This document shows positions 1-8,303 of a stretch of 64,000 nt of DNA, piece by piece. The stretch covers positions 7,922 to 71,921 of the forward strand of contig DASXCQ010000079.1 of the NCBI GenBank assembly GCA_036491115.1. The letters run 5' to 3'. Positions within the stretch are counted from its first letter, which is position 1. Each line of letters begins with the position of its first letter. A model generated the notes under the pieces. The model did no database searches. It was not told the origin of the DNA and saw only the letters and a program-made list of their open reading frames with translations. This DNA comes from DATEPR01 sp036491115. GTDB taxonomy: Bacteria > Actinomycetota > Actinomycetes > Mycobacteriales > Pseudonocardiaceae. The position numbers were made by a program, and so were the translations under genes.

Positions 1-2
1 AC

Positions 3-1370
3 GTGTTGCTCGACCAGGCCCCCAAGGTGGTCATGCCACTGGTCACCGAGCGGCGGGCGATCACCGAGTGGTGGTTCTACCGGGACGCGCTCGTCGTGTC
101 CGCCGTGCTGTTCTTCGGGGTCGCGCTGCTCGGCCTGCTGGCCGTGCGTGTCGTGCCTCGGCTGTGCCAGGTGGTGCTGCGGCCGGACAGGGCGTACCGC
201 CTCTACGGCTTCCACTACTCGGTGCACCGCGCGATCCGGCTGATGACCAACATCCGTTTCTTCAACACGGTCTTCGGCGACAGCTCGGCGATCGTGCACT
301 ACCTGCGCTGGTCGGGCTACGACCTGTCGAAGGCGGAGCAGACCGGGTCCAACTTCGGCACCCAGGTCAAACACGAGAGTCCGTTCCTCAGCACGGTCGG
401 CGCGGGCACGATGGTGGCCGACGGCCTGTCGATCATCAACGCCGACTTCTCGGCCACGTCGTTCCGGCTGTCCAGGGCGACGGTCGGCGCGCACAGCTTC
501 CTGGGCAACCAGATCGCCTACCCGGCCGAGGCCAGGACCGGCGAGAACTGCCTGCTGGCCACCAAGGTCCTGGTCCCCATCGACGGGGAGATGCGCGAGG
601 GCGTTGGCCTGCTCGGCTCGCCGAGTTTCGAGATCCCCAGGTCGGTGGAGCGGGACAGCGCGCTCGCGGACCTGCAGACCAGGGCCGAACGGCGCCGGGG
701 GCTGCACGCGAAGAACCGGCACAACACGGTGACCGTGCTGCTGTACCTGCTGGCGCGGTGGCTGTACTTCTTCGGCGTCCTGCTCCTCGGCTGGATCACC
801 GAGGTCTACTACGCCCAGGCGGCGGTCGCGGTGCTCGCGGTGGCGTCCGTGCTGCTGGTCGGGTTCAGCATCGGCTATTTCGTGTTCGTGGAACGGCTGG
901 TGACCTGGTTCCTGCCGCTGCGACCGTTGTACGTCTCGATCTACGACCGGAAGTTCTGGCGGCACGAGCGGTTCTGGAAGGCGGCGGCGGCGACCGCGCA
1001 CGTCCAACTGCTCAACGGCACGCCGTTCAAGAACCTCGCGTGGCGGATGCTCGGCGTCCGCCTCGGGAAGCGGCTGTTCGACGACGGCGCGTCGATGCCG
1101 GAGAAGACGCTGGTGACGATCGGCGACGACGTCACGCTCAACGCCGGTTCGATCGTGCAGTGCCACTCGCAGGAGGACGGCGCGTTCAAGTCCGACCGCA
1201 TCGCGGTCGGCGACCGCTGCACCGTCGGGGTCGGGGCCTGGGTGCACTACGGCGTGACGATGGGCGCGGACGCGGTGCTGGCGGCCGACTCGTTCCTGAT
1301 GAAGGGCGAGGACATGCCGGACAACTCGTGGTGGGGCGGCAATCCGGCGCGGGAGATCCGGAGCCGGTGA
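3..1370 (+). CDS. C-terminal part of a Pls/PosA-type nonribosomal peptide synthetase (5' truncated)
   Basis: Only the last ~455 residues are visible and the frame runs off the left edge, so the GTG at base 3 is probably not the start. Three or so membrane segments lie at about residues 28-50, 243-262 and 270-295. They alternate with two left-handed beta-helix (hexapeptide-repeat) regions at about 110-200 and 375-450; the last includes GDDVTLNAGS and ends with WWGGNPAREI. This is the layout of the NRPS terminal domain (TIGR02353 type) found in poly-epsilon-lysine synthetase and relatives, where membrane-embedded tandem soluble domains join amino-acyl units without classical condensation domains. 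The next gene starts 11 bases downstream, so the two are probably co-transcribed. The missing N-terminus should carry an adenylation and a carrier domain; this is expected from the family and not seen here. Confidence 0.8.
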   Translation: MLLDQAPKVVMPLVTERRAITEWWFYRDALVVSAVLFFGVALLGLLAVRVVPRLCQVVLRPDRAYRLYGFHYSVHRAIRLMTNIRFFNTVFGDSSAIVHYLRWSGYDLSKAEQTGSNFGTQVKHESPFLSTVGAGTMVADGLSIINADFSATSFRLSRATVGAHSFLGNQIAYPAEARTGENCLLATKVLVPIDGEMREGVGLLGSPSFEIPRSVERDSALADLQTRAERRRGLHAKNRHNTVTVLLYLLARWLYFFGVLLLGWITEVYYAQAAVAVLAVASVLLVGFSIGYFVFVERLVTWFLPLRPLYVSIYDRKFWRHERFWKAAAATAHVQLLNGTPFKNLAWRMLGVRLGKRLFDDGASMPEKTLVTIGDDVTLNAGSIVQCHSQEDGAFKSDRIAVGDRCTVGVGAWVHYGVTMGADAVLAADSFLMKGEDMPDNSWWGGNPAREIRSR

Positions 1371-1381
1371 GGGGAGCGCAC

Positions 1382-4300
1382 ATGGCGGAGCCGATGGGGA
1401 CGCCCGAAGGGGCGGACAGACGGTTCTGGCGCGACGTGCTCGGCGAGGGCGGCGGTACGTCGATCCCGAGGTGGGCGCCGGACCCGGTGCCCGGCGTTGC
1501 CGAACACGAGGCGCCGATGCCGGCCGACCTGGCCGAGCTGGTGGAACTGCTCGCCGCCGAACTGGCCGTGCCGGCGTCCTCGGTGCTGCTGGCCGCGCAC
1601 GCCAAGGTGCTCGCCGCGCTGTGTGGCGACCAGGAGGTCGTGACCGGCTACCTGACCGGGCTCCGCGTCCTGCCCTGCCGGCTGGCCACCGACGCGCCCA
1701 CGTGGCGCGAGCTGGTGGAGCGTGCCGCGCGGGTGGAGGCGGAACTGTTGGCGCACCAGTACTTCCCGGTCGACGAGCTGGCCGCCGAGCTGGGGCTGGG
1801 CAGGCCGTACGAGGCCGAGTTCGGGTCGGGCGAGCCGACCGGCGTGCTGCGGGTCGGCATCACGACGGAGGCCGTCCGGCTGACCTACCGGACCGACGCG
1901 TTGAACCAGGGTGCCGCCGCCCGGATCACCGGCTACCACCTGGCCGCGCTGCGCCTGGCCACCACCGACCCGGACGCCGAGCACGGTGGGCAGAGCCTGC
2001 TGTCCGAGCAGGAACTGGGATTCCAGCTCGACGGGCTGGCCGGCCGGCACCGTCCGCTGCCCGACCTGCCGTGCCACGAGCTGTTCGAGCGGCGCGCCTA
2101 CGCCCATCCCGGCCGGGTGGCCGCGGTGCACCGCGGTCGCGCGTGGACGTACGGCGAGCTGAACACGAGGGCGAACCGGCTGGCCAGGGCGCTGCTCGCG
2201 CGCGGGCTGGGCCGCGAGGACGTCGTCGCCGTGGTCACCGAGCGGAACCTGGACTGGCTGGCCGCCGTCCTCGCGGTGTTCAAGGCGGGCGGGGTCTACC
2301 TGCCGATCGAGCCGCACTTCCCCGCCGACCGGATCGCCATCACGCTGTCCCGCGCAGGCTGCCGTTTCGTGGTCACCGAGCCCGGCGGCACCGCCACGCT
2401 GGACGACGCGGTGCGACGCCTGGACGACGTCACCACGCTGCTGGTCGGCGCTGCCGAGTACGAGAGCTACACCTCGGGCGACCTGGACGTCGAGGTCACA
2501 CCGGACCAGCTTGCCTACATCTACTTCACCTCCGGCTCGACCGGCGAGCCGAAGGGCGCGATGTGTGAGCACGCCGGCCTGCTCAACCACCTGCACGCCA
2601 AGATCGACGACCTGGAGATCGGTGAGGGCACCGTGGTGGCCCAGACCGCGCCACAGTGCTTCGACATCTCGCTGTGGCAGCTGGTGGCCGGGCTGCTGGT
2701 CGGCGGCCGGACGCTGATCGTGCCGCAGGACGTGGTGCTGGACGTGGAGCGGTTCGTCGGCACTCTGGTGGCCGGGCACGTGTCGGTGCTCCAGGTGGTG
2801 CCGTCATACCTGGAGGCCGTGCTGTCCTATGTGGAGCAGAGTCCTCGGGAGCTGCCGCACCTGCGGTACGTGTCGGTCACCGGTGAGGCGTGCAAGCCGG
2901 AGCTGGCGCGGCGCTGGTTCGCCGCGCAGCCGGGCATCCGGCTGGTCAACGCCTACGGCCTGACCGAGACCTCGGACGACACCAACCACCAGGTGATGCG
3001 GTCCGCGCCGGACCGGATCTCGCTGGGCAGGCCGGTGGCCAACGTCCGGGTGTACGTGGTGGACCAGCACCTGATGCCGGTGCCGCTGGGCGCGCCCGGC
3101 CAGATCGTGTTCTCCGGCGTGTGCGTGGGCCGTGGCTACGTGAACGACCCCGAGCGCACCCGACAGGCGTTCCTGGCCGATCCACACCGGCCGGGTGAGC
3201 GGCTCTACCAGGGCGGCGACTTCGGCCGCTGGCTGCCCGACGGCACGCTGGAGTTCCTCGGCAGGCGGGACAACCAGGTCAAGATCTCCGGTTTCCGGAT
3301 CGAGATCGGCGAGATCGAGAACACGCTGCTGCGGGTGCCCGGCGTGCGGGACGGCGCCGTGCTGGTGGTCGGCGGCAGGCGCCTGGTCGCCTGCTACGCG
3401 GCCGACCAGCCGCTGCCCCCCGAACTGCTGTGCGACCGGTTGGCCGCGGCGCTGCCGGCCTACATGGTGCCCTCGGCGTTCCACTGGTACCCGAGCCTGC
3501 CGCTGACCCCGAACGGCAAGATCGCCCGCAATGCCCTGGCCGCGCAGGTCACCGACCTGCCGGAGGACGGCGACGCGCCGAGCACGCCGACCGAGCGGCG
3601 ACTGGCCGACGCCTGGGCGACGGTGCTGGGTGTCGAGCGGATCGGCAGGCGGGACAACTTCTTCGACCGTGGCGGCACGTCGCTGTCCGCGGTGCGGCTG
3701 GCGATCACCATGCGCAGGGCGGTGTCGTTGAAGGACGTCACCGGCCACCCGGTGCTGGCCGACCTGGCCGCGGTGCTGGACGGCCGTTCGGCGCGGTCCG
3801 CCGGGCTGCTGCACCGACTGTCCGAAGGCGACAGCGCGCTGGTCTGCTTCCCGTACGCGGGCGGGAACGCGGTGAACTTCCAGCCGATGGCGAAGGTCAT
3901 CGGGGAACACGGGATCGCCGTGTACGCGGTCGAACTGCCCGGCCACGACCTGACCGAGCGCCGTGAGCCGTTCCTGCCGTTGGAGCAGGTGGTCGGCCGG
4001 GTCGTGCGGGAGATCGCCGACCTGGCGACCGGCCCGGTGCAGCTGTGGGGCCACTCGTCCGGCGTCGCCTTCGCGCTGGCCACCGCCGTCGAACTGGACC
4101 GGCGCGGCACGCCGGCCCAGCGGGTGTTCCTGGCGGCGCAGCTGCCCGGCGACGCGGCGGGCCGGCTGGCCGCGGCCGACGAGCTGGCCGCGCGGGACAC
4201 CGCCGAGATCGCCGCCGGACTCGCCGGTGACCGCGGCTACCCGGCGCTGGCCGAACTCGACGAGCAGCGCGCCGACCACGTCGGCGGCGCGTACCGGCAC

Positions 4301-4564
4301 GACGGCGTCTGTGCGCACCGCTACGTCGCGGCGGCGCTGGCCGATCCAGGGTCCGCCCGGATCAGCGCGCCGGTCACCGTCGTGGTCGCGGCCGACGACC
4401 CGATCACCGCGGGCTTCACCGACCGCCACCGCGCGTGGCAGGCGCTGGCCGAGCGAGTCGACCTGCACACGCTGCCCGACGGCGGCCACTACTTCCTCCG
4501 CACCCGACCGGCCGAGACGGCCCAGGTGGTGCTCCGTTCCGCCGGCCTACTCACCCAATCCTGA
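1382..4564 (+). CDS. Single-module nonribosomal peptide synthetase: half C, A, T, TE
   Basis: The 1060-residue protein begins at ATG 1382. Residues 1-215 resemble only the C-terminal half of a condensation domain and lack HHxxxDG. The adenylation domain (about 235-720) has YFTSGSTGEPKG, NAYGLTET, GRRDNQVKISGFR and NGKIARN. My manual alignment to GrsA reads the specificity code as D-I-W-Q-S-T-A-D-D plus the A10 lysine; the acidic pair at 330/331 fits a basic substrate. The carrier domain has FFDRGGTSLS with phosphopantetheine serine S767. The thioesterase (about 815-1055) has GHSSG (S892), D1005/D1006 and H1036. Downstream diaminopropionate genes make 2,3-diaminopropionate the likely substrate (inference). 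The GC-rich antisense frames across this gene are not genes. Confidence 0.88.
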   Translation: MAEPMGTPEGADRRFWRDVLGEGGGTSIPRWAPDPVPGVAEHEAPMPADLAELVELLAAELAVPASSVLLAAHAKVLAALCGDQEVVTGYLTGLRVLPCRLATDAPTWRELVERAARVEAELLAHQYFPVDELAAELGLGRPYEAEFGSGEPTGVLRVGITTEAVRLTYRTDALNQGAAARITGYHLAALRLATTDPDAEHGGQSLLSEQELGFQLDGLAGRHRPLPDLPCHELFERRAYAHPGRVAAVHRGRAWTYGELNTRANRLARALLARGLGREDVVAVVTERNLDWLAAVLAVFKAGGVYLPIEPHFPADRIAITLSRAGCRFVVTEPGGTATLDDAVRRLDDVTTLLVGAAEYESYTSGDLDVEVTPDQLAYIYFTSGSTGEPKGAMCEHAGLLNHLHAKIDDLEIGEGTVVAQTAPQCFDISLWQLVAGLLVGGRTLIVPQDVVLDVERFVGTLVAGHVSVLQVVPSYLEAVLSYVEQSPRELPHLRYVSVTGEACKPELARRWFAAQPGIRLVNAYGLTETSDDTNHQVMRSAPDRISLGRPVANVRVYVVDQHLMPVPLGAPGQIVFSGVCVGRGYVNDPERTRQAFLADPHRPGERLYQGGDFGRWLPDGTLEFLGRRDNQVKISGFRIEIGEIENTLLRVPGVRDGAVLVVGGRRLVACYAADQPLPPELLCDRLAAALPAYMVPSAFHWYPSLPLTPNGKIARNALAAQVTDLPEDGDAPSTPTERRLADAWATVLGVERIGRRDNFFDRGGTSLSAVRLAITMRRAVSLKDVTGHPVLADLAAVLDGRSARSAGLLHRLSEGDSALVCFPYAGGNAVNFQPMAKVIGEHGIAVYAVELPGHDLTERREPFLPLEQVVGRVVREIADLATGPVQLWGHSSGVAFALATAVELDRRGTPAQRVFLAAQLPGDAAGRLAAADELAARDTAEIAAGLAGDRGYPALAELDEQRADHVGGAYRHDGVCAHRYVAAALADPGSARISAPVTVVVAADDPITAGFTDRHRAWQALAERVDLHTLPDGGHYFLRTRPAETAQVVLRSAGLLTQS

Positions 4565-4587
4565 CCGGAAACCGAAAGGAGTCGACA

Positions 4588-5583
4588 ATGTCGTCCTCAC
4601 CGCCGGGCACCCTGCTGAACCTGGACGTGCGACCGGGCAGGCCACCGATCCTGACCGCGGACGGCGTCGCCGACCCGACGGCGTGGGCCGCCGAGCACCG
4701 CGACGCGCTGTGCGCCACCGTCACCGAACACGGCGCCGTTCTCGTCCGGGGCCTCGGACTGCGCGACGCCGACCTGGCAGGTGCCGTCTTCGCCCGCCTG
4801 ACCGACGGGCTGATGGCCGACCGGGAGGCCTTCGCCGCCCGCCACCGGTACGCCGAGGGCGTCTACTCGTCCGCCGCGTGGCCGCCCAACCAGCCGATGT
4901 GCATGCACCACGAACTCAGCTACCGCCTGGAGTGCCCCGGCCTGCTGCTGTTCGCCTGCGTGGCGGCGCCGACCTCGGGTGGCGTGACCGGCATCGCCGA
5001 CGCGGCTGCCGTGCTGGCCGCGCTGCCCACCGACCTGGTCGAGCGGTTCGAGCGATCCGGCTGGCTGCTCTCGCGCTCCTACAACGAGGACATCGGCGCC
5101 TCCTGCGCCGAGGCGTTCGGCACCGAGGACCGGGCCGAGATCGAGCAGTACTGCCGGGCGAACGGGATCGAGTTCGAGTGGCAGCGGGACGGGTTGCGCA
5201 CCCGGCAGCGACGGGCCGCCGTGCTGCGGCATCCGAGCAGTGGCGAGCGGTGCTGGTTCAACCAGGTGGCGTTCCTCAACGAATGGACGATGGATCCCGA
5301 GGTGCGCGAGTACCTCGTGGACTGCTACGGCCCGGACGGGCTGCCCTTCAACACTGCCTTCGGGGACGGCGAACCGATCGGGGAGGACGTCGTCGCCCTG
5401 CTCAACGAGGTGTACGAGGCGAACACGGCCCGCGAGCCGTGGCAAGAGGGAGATCTCATGCTGGTGGACAACATCCGCAGCGCGCACAGTCGCGAGTCCT
5501 ACACCGGACCGCGCGAGATCGTGGTCGGGCTCGGCAATCCCGTGCGCCCGGCTCACGACAGACCGGCTGCGGGGTCCAGATGA
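4588..5583 (+). CDS. TauD/SyrP-family Fe(II)/2-oxoglutarate-dependent hydroxylase
   Basis: 331 residues from ATG 4588, behind the ribosome site AAAGGAG. The iron-binding facial triad can be read as H107-x-E109 (MCMHHELSY) with distal H300. R309 in GPREIVVG is placed to hold 2-oxoglutarate. HxE instead of HxD is typical of the SyrP branch, which beta-hydroxylates amino acids tethered to a carrier protein. That fits its place between the T-domain protein and the diaminopropionate genes: it may hydroxylate the carrier-bound residue, although a free amino acid substrate cannot be excluded. It starts 23 bases after the synthetase stop, and its own TGA overlaps the next ATG. Confidence 0.85.
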   Translation: MSSSPPGTLLNLDVRPGRPPILTADGVADPTAWAAEHRDALCATVTEHGAVLVRGLGLRDADLAGAVFARLTDGLMADREAFAARHRYAEGVYSSAAWPPNQPMCMHHELSYRLECPGLLLFACVAAPTSGGVTGIADAAAVLAALPTDLVERFERSGWLLSRSYNEDIGASCAEAFGTEDRAEIEQYCRANGIEFEWQRDGLRTRQRRAAVLRHPSSGERCWFNQVAFLNEWTMDPEVREYLVDCYGPDGLPFNTAFGDGEPIGEDVVALLNEVYEANTAREPWQEGDLMLVDNIRSAHSRESYTGPREIVVGLGNPVRPAHDRPAAGSR

Positions 5584-6644
5584 CCGCGACGCACGCCACG
5601 ACGGACACCGACCACGACGGGAGTGGCACCGTCCCCCCGTTCGCGGTGATCGCGGGCGCCCAGGTGAGCCGGGCGCTGCACGGGCGGGAGACCGAGATCG
5701 TCCGGCTGGTCGAGCGGACCTACCGGTGGCACAGCGCGGGCGACTCGGTGAACCCGCCGTCCTACTTCCTGCGGTTCCCGGACCGGCCGGCGGCCAGGAT
5801 CATCGCGCTGCCCGCGTCGATCGGCGGGGACATCCGGGTGGACGGCATGAAGTGGATCTCCAGCTTCCCGGAGAACGTCGCGGCGGGCATCCCGAGGGCG
5901 TCCGGTGTGCTGATCCTCAACGACCACGACACCGGCTACCCGTTCGCCTGCCTGGAGACGTCGATCATCAGCGCCACCCGGACCGCGGCACTCGCCGCGC
6001 TGGCCGCCGACCGGCTGTCCGCGGGCCGTACCCGGCCCACCAGGGTCGGCTTCGTCGGCGTCGGCCTGATCGCCCGGTACATCCACCGGTTCCTGGCCGG
6101 CACCGGCTGGACGTTCGACCAGATCGGCGTGTACGACATCGCACCGGACAGCGCGGCCGGCTTCTCCGGCTACCTCGCCAGATCGGGCGCCGGCCGGGTC
6201 ACCGTGCACGAGAACCCGGAGGACCTGATCCGCTCCAGCGACCTCGTGGTGTTCGCCACCGTCGCGGCGCGCCCGCACGTGCGGGAACTGTCCTGGTTCG
6301 GCCACGACCCGCTGGTCCTGCATGTGTCGCTGCGCGACATCGCACCGGAGATCGTGCTCGCGTCGACGAACCTGGTGGACGACGTCGACCACTGCCTGAA
6401 GGCAGACACGTCACCGCATCTGGCCGAGCAGCTCACCGGCAACCGGGACTTCCTGCTGGGCACCCTGGCCGACGTGCTGGAGGGCCGGGTGACCGTGCCG
6501 GCGGGCCAGCCGGTGCTGTTCTCGCCGTTCGGCCTCGGAGTGCTCGACCTCGCGGTCGGCAAATACGTCTACGACGAGGTGGTCCGCTCCGGCGAGCTGA
6601 ATGTCGTCGACGACTTCTTCCACGAGATCCGCAGATACGGATGA
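5580..6644 (+). CDS. sbnB: N-((2S)-2-amino-2-carboxyethyl)-L-glutamate dehydrogenase, SbnB-like
   Basis: 354 residues, in the ornithine cyclodeaminase/mu-crystallin family. The Rossmann motif GFVGVGLIAR is at about 157-166. An N-terminal half carries PPSYFLRFP, DGMKWISSFP and NDHDTGYPFACLE, as in SbnB. SbnB oxidatively splits the condensation product made by SbnA to L-2,3-diaminopropionate and 2-oxoglutarate with NAD. The ATG overlaps the upstream TGA (ATGA), and sbnA follows 15 bases after its stop, so the pair is translationally coupled to the synthetase genes. True ornithine cyclodeaminase is less likely because an SbnA partner is adjacent. Confidence 0.88.
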   Translation: MTATHATTDTDHDGSGTVPPFAVIAGAQVSRALHGRETEIVRLVERTYRWHSAGDSVNPPSYFLRFPDRPAARIIALPASIGGDIRVDGMKWISSFPENVAAGIPRASGVLILNDHDTGYPFACLETSIISATRTAALAALAADRLSAGRTRPTRVGFVGVGLIARYIHRFLAGTGWTFDQIGVYDIAPDSAAGFSGYLARSGAGRVTVHENPEDLIRSSDLVVFATVAARPHVRELSWFGHDPLVLHVSLRDIAPEIVLASTNLVDDVDHCLKADTSPHLAEQLTGNRDFLLGTLADVLEGRVTVPAGQPVLFSPFGLGVLDLAVGKYVYDEVVRSGELNVVDDFFHEIRRYG

Positions 6645-6659
6645 GAGGGGGGAGACACC

Positions 6660-7637
6660 ATGGCCGTGATCACCGCCCCCGAGGCGTTCAACGAGGACGA
6701 CCTGTACGTCGACCTCCGGTCGATCGTCGGGCACGCGCTCTACCTGAAATGTGAGGGGTTCAACTTCGCCGGCTCGATCAAGCTGAAGGCGGCCACCGAG
6801 ATGGTGGAGGCCGCGGAGCGGGCCGACGTGCTGACGCCCGGGTCGGTCCTGATCGAGTCGTCGTCGGGCAATCTGGGTGTCGCGCTGTCCGTGCTGGCGG
6901 CCAGCAAGGGCTACCACTTCCTGTGCGTGACCGACTCGCGCTGCAACCTGTCCACCCGGCGGGCCATCGAGGCGCTCGGCGGCCAGGTGCACGTGGTCAC
7001 CGAGCCGGACACGCACGACGGCTTCCTCGGCGCCCGGCTGGCGTTCGTGCGGGCGCTGTGCGCGTCCGACGACAAGTACGTGTGGCTCAACCAGTACCGC
7101 AACCCGGACAACTGGCGGGCGCACTACCACCGCACGGCACCGGCGATCGCCACCGCGTTCCCCCAGCTCGACGTGCTGTTCGTCGGCGCGGGCACGACCG
7201 GCACGCTGATGGGCTGCGCCCGCTACTTCCGGCACTGGAACCGCCGGGTGCGTGTGGTGGCCGTGGACAGCGTCGGGTCGGTGACCTTCGGCGGGCCGCC
7301 GGGCAGGCGGATGATCCCCGGCCTGGGCACGAGCGTCCGCCCGCCACTGCTGGACCAGACCTATGTGGACGAAGTGATCGCCGTGGAGGAGGCGGACACG
7401 GTCCGCGCCTGCCACCGGCTGGCCAGGCACGGCTTCCTGTTCGGCGGGTCGACCGGCACCGTGGTGAGCGGCGCGACCGCGTGGCTGGCCGATCACGACC
7501 GGCCCGGCCTGACCTGCGCGGCCATCGCACCCGACCTCGGCGAGCGCTATCTGGACACGATCTACCAGACCAACTGGGTGCAGGACCTGTACGGCGACGA
7601 GGTGGTCACCGCGACCGAGACCGCCGCGGTTCGTTGA
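6660..7637 (+). CDS. sbnA: 2,3-diaminopropionate biosynthesis protein SbnA (cysteine-synthase fold)
   Basis: 325-residue fold-type II PLP enzyme with ribosome site GAGGGGGGAG before ATG 6660. The PLP lysine is K41 in NFAGSIKLKAA, the SSSGNLGVALS substrate loop lies at about 65-75, and GAGTTGTLMG forms the phosphate cradle. SbnA condenses O-phospho-L-serine and L-glutamate to the substrate of SbnB. It shares ancestry with cysteine and cystathionine synthases, but the SbnB neighbour and the short length point to diaminopropionate supply for the synthetase upstream. It is the last gene of the apparent five-gene operon; the next gene starts 30 bases later and looks unrelated. Confidence 0.88.
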   Translation: MAVITAPEAFNEDDLYVDLRSIVGHALYLKCEGFNFAGSIKLKAATEMVEAAERADVLTPGSVLIESSSGNLGVALSVLAASKGYHFLCVTDSRCNLSTRRAIEALGGQVHVVTEPDTHDGFLGARLAFVRALCASDDKYVWLNQYRNPDNWRAHYHRTAPAIATAFPQLDVLFVGAGTTGTLMGCARYFRHWNRRVRVVAVDSVGSVTFGGPPGRRMIPGLGTSVRPPLLDQTYVDEVIAVEEADTVRACHRLARHGFLFGGSTGTVVSGATAWLADHDRPGLTCAAIAPDLGERYLDTIYQTNWVQDLYGDEVVTATETAAVR

Positions 7638-7667
7638 CCTGTCGGGCGGTCCCGCTAGCGTGCCCGC

Positions 7668-8201
7668 ATGACTGACGAGCTGGAGGACCTGGTCGGCCTG
7701 TCCGATTTCGCCTGGGACCGGCTGCGCGACCGGCTGACCGGGGTCACCGAGGACGAGTACTGGTGGGCGCCGGTGGCCAAGTGTTGGACGGTGCGCGCCA
7801 CGGGCGAGGGCACCTTCGCCGCCGACGGGCACATGGGGACCTACCGGTCGGACGGCGAGGTCGAGCTGTTCACCACGTTGCCCTGGCGCCTGCACCATCT
7901 GACCGTCGTCCTCGGCGAGGACCGCAACGGCCGGTGGCTCCGCGTGCCGGACGCGCCGGCGGCGGTGGTCGAACCCGCCGGGACCGCGGCGGACGCGCTG
8001 GCCCGGCTCGCCGACGCCCACACGGCTTGGCGCGGCGTGCTGACCAAGGTGTCGGAGGCGGCGCTGATCGAGCCGATGGGTGAGGTGGCCGGGCCGTTCG
8101 CCGAGTCGACCGGGCGGGCGTTCGTGCTGCACATCCTGGACGAGTTGGTCCACCACGGTGCCGAGGTGGCAATGCTGCGCGATCTCTACGCCGCTCAGTA
8201 G
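7668..8201 (+). CDS. DinB/MDMPI-superfamily protein
   Basis: 177 residues from ATG 7668. It shows the four-helix DinB pattern: an early WDRLRDRL helix, a histidine in PWRLHHLTVVLG, and a C-terminal HILDELVHHGAE that supplies the second and third metal ligands. Proteins of this fold include mycothiol-dependent isomerases and thiol transferases, and most are uncharacterised. It is only 30 bases from sbnA and on the same strand, so it could be a rider gene of the peptide cluster or an unrelated housekeeping gene. No substrate can be assigned. Confidence 0.7.
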   Translation: MTDELEDLVGLSDFAWDRLRDRLTGVTEDEYWWAPVAKCWTVRATGEGTFAADGHMGTYRSDGEVELFTTLPWRLHHLTVVLGEDRNGRWLRVPDAPAAVVEPAGTAADALARLADAHTAWRGVLTKVSEAALIEPMGEVAGPFAESTGRAFVLHILDELVHHGAEVAMLRDLYAAQ

Positions 8202-8267
8202 ATTCACTCGATGTAGCGAACAAGTCGCTGTCCGCTTTCACTGGCCGGCCGTTCCTGCCAGTCTTCC

Positions 8268-8295
8268 CCTCCAGATCGTCATTCCCGTCTGGAGG
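8268..8295 (+). promoter_or_regulatory. Hairpin covering the ribosome binding site of the 8304 gene
   Basis: The arms CCTCCAGA (8268-8275) and TCTGGAGG (8288-8295) form a perfect 8-bp stem with a 12-nt loop. The right arm contains the GGAGG that precedes the TTG start at 8304, so in the folded mRNA the ribosome site is paired. This is the geometry of a translational on/off switch. I see no known riboswitch aptamer around it. Confidence 0.5.
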
Positions 8296-8303
8296 AACCA
8301 GCA

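Noticed and set aside
1247..4489. Long open frames antisense to the synthetase gene
   Set aside because: They follow from GC-rich third positions of the sense gene; composition is His/Gln/Arg/Gly-rich, with no domains and no ribosome sites.
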